Shown piece by piece: positions 21,795-22,438 of a stretch of 22,438 nucleotides of DNA. The position numbers and the translations under genes were made by a program. The stretch comes from Eubacterium limosum. GTDB lineage: Bacteria > Bacillota > Clostridia > Eubacteriales > Eubacteriaceae. Where the stretch lies: the NCBI GenBank assembly GCA_959020865.1, contig CAUEUD010000030.1, forward strand, positions 1 to 22,438, written 5' to 3'. The notes below the pieces were generated by a model that was not told the origin of the DNA, ran no database searches, and was given only the letters and a program-made list of their open reading frames with translations. Each line of letters starts with the position of its first letter. Position 1 is the stretch's first letter.

Positions 21795-22438
21795 TTATTT
21801 TTTTCCTGAAATGGTGGTTTCATACGCCAGCTTTACCGCTTCCTCACTGATCGTGCAGCCCATGCGGTAAACCGGAATTTTTTCTGCTGTCTTTCCGACA
21901 ATATCCATTAATTTTTCGGTTTTATCTTTATCGCCATCCTCTGGTTTTAAAGCGTGCACATAGATTTGCATCACTGCTTCCCGCCTGCCAATGGGCTTAA
22001 TCCAGTTGGTATCGGACCGTTCCAGCAGTACAATGGCTGCCAGCGGGACCTTCACATTGGTATTCAAATCTGTTTTTCCGCTCCAAGGGGTGCCGTAGGC
22101 ATAAAAAATGCCATCGTCCATCCATCGGATCGCTGGTTTATCATCATTGATCATAATGGCTTTGTCTTCCCCAAAGTACTCCCGCCACAGTCTTGTATGT
22201 GTGGACTTGCCTGTGCCGCTTTTAGCTGCGAACAAAACCGCTTGGTTGTCCACTGCGATGGCGGAGGAATGCAGGCAGAAACCATTGTAATCGAGGAGTG
22301 CTCTTGCGAAGGCAAGGCCCGTGGTGATGTATTCGTGCAGGGCTGGGGTAATTTGTTTACCATGGAAATTTATGAATGCTAGTTCATCTGATAAATTTAC
22401 ATCATTCTCTTTCTCAGATTTGCTTCTTGTACTTTTTA
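21795..22438 (-). CDS. HPr-kinase-like protein, partial at the right edge
   Basis: The gene continues beyond base 22438: the frame is open to the edge, so the GTG at 22253 is internal. About 213 C-terminal residues are visible. They include a region ending LLDYNGFCLHSSAIAVDNQA, then the P-loop AAKSGTGKST, the acidic motif INDDKPAI, and GTPWSGKTDL. This resembles HprK/PEP-carboxykinase-fold kinases found in RiPP clusters, some of which phosphorylate the peptide, rather than true HPr kinase, which has a different N-domain. The neighbours (PqqD-like, peptidase, exporter) support that reading. The start, the N-terminus and any precursor peptide gene lie outside the window. Confidence 0.85.
   Translation of the reverse strand, partial: KSTRSKSEKENDVNLSDELAFINFHGKQITPALHEYITTGLAFARALLDYNGFCLHSSAIAVDNQAVLFAAKSGTGKSTHTRLWREYFGEDKAIMINDDKPAIRWMDDGIFYAYGTPWSGKTDLNTNVKVPLAAIVLLERSDTNWIKPIGRREAVMQIYVHALKPEDGDKDKTEKLMDIVGKTAEKIPVYRMGCTISEEAVKLAYETTISGKK

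Overview
The window reads like the chromosome of an anaerobic, acetogen-type Firmicute, most plausibly a Eubacterium limosum/Acetobacterium relative. The evidence is a B12-dependent methyltransferase operon built around a non-pyrrolysine MttB-family protein, strong AGGAGG ribosome binding sites, sigma-A style promoters, and families typical of Clostridia (SpoIIE-type phosphatase, DUF1659/DUF2922 pair, MGDG-synthase-like glycosyltransferase). The organism is inferred from gene content; no rRNA or tRNA gene is present to confirm it.

Left part (1-5.9 kb): the 3' end of a SpoIIE/PP2C phosphatase gene and a processive glycolipid glycosyltransferase run rightward. They converge at a bidirectional terminator on a 1091-residue hybrid histidine kinase (SnoaL-like, PAS domains, HisKA, HATPase, two receiver domains). 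The kinase is preceded by a short ModE-like winged-helix regulator that lacks any molybdate-binding domain.

Methyl-transfer part (5.9-11.9 kb, all leftward): a PocR-AraC regulator is followed by a corrinoid protein. Next comes a promoter region with three direct repeats spaced exactly 20 bp apart. Then follow a methyltetrahydrofolate:corrinoid methyltransferase, a second corrinoid protein, an MttB-family methyltransferase and a DMT/EamA permease, ending at an intrinsic terminator. Read as one pathway, MttB moves a methyl group from a quaternary amine or similar substrate to Co(I)-corrinoid protein, the pterin enzyme passes it to tetrahydrofolate, and the PocR-AraC protein senses the substrate.

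Small-regulator part (12.0-16.7 kb): a secreted M15-type peptidase and a second DMT permease diverge. A leftward series follows from 16.4 to 13.7 kb: phage-type antirepressor (Bro-N/KilAC), winged-helix replication-initiator-like protein with a tandem DnaA-box cluster at its 3' end, 68-residue unknown protein, sigma-70-family factor, DUF1659 protein, DUF2922 protein. Two promoters, one before DUF1659 and one before the M15 peptidase, share CCGTAAGA, an 18-nt spacer and TATACA. That is unlike the sigma-A consensus and is the best candidate for an undescribed regulon of the sigma factor in this window.

Right part (16.7-22.4 kb, leftward): a likely peptide-modification/export cluster of HPr-kinase-like protein (cut by the right edge), PqqD-like protein, S24/S26 peptidase, ABC exporter, nucleotidyltransferase-fold protein and a protein with four ~26-residue repeats. 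It is followed by an unrecognised 184-residue protein set off by terminators. The composition resembles RiPP clusters, but no precursor peptide is visible. No CRISPR array, insertion sequence, rRNA or tRNA was found, and no stretch over 300 bases lacks a gene.
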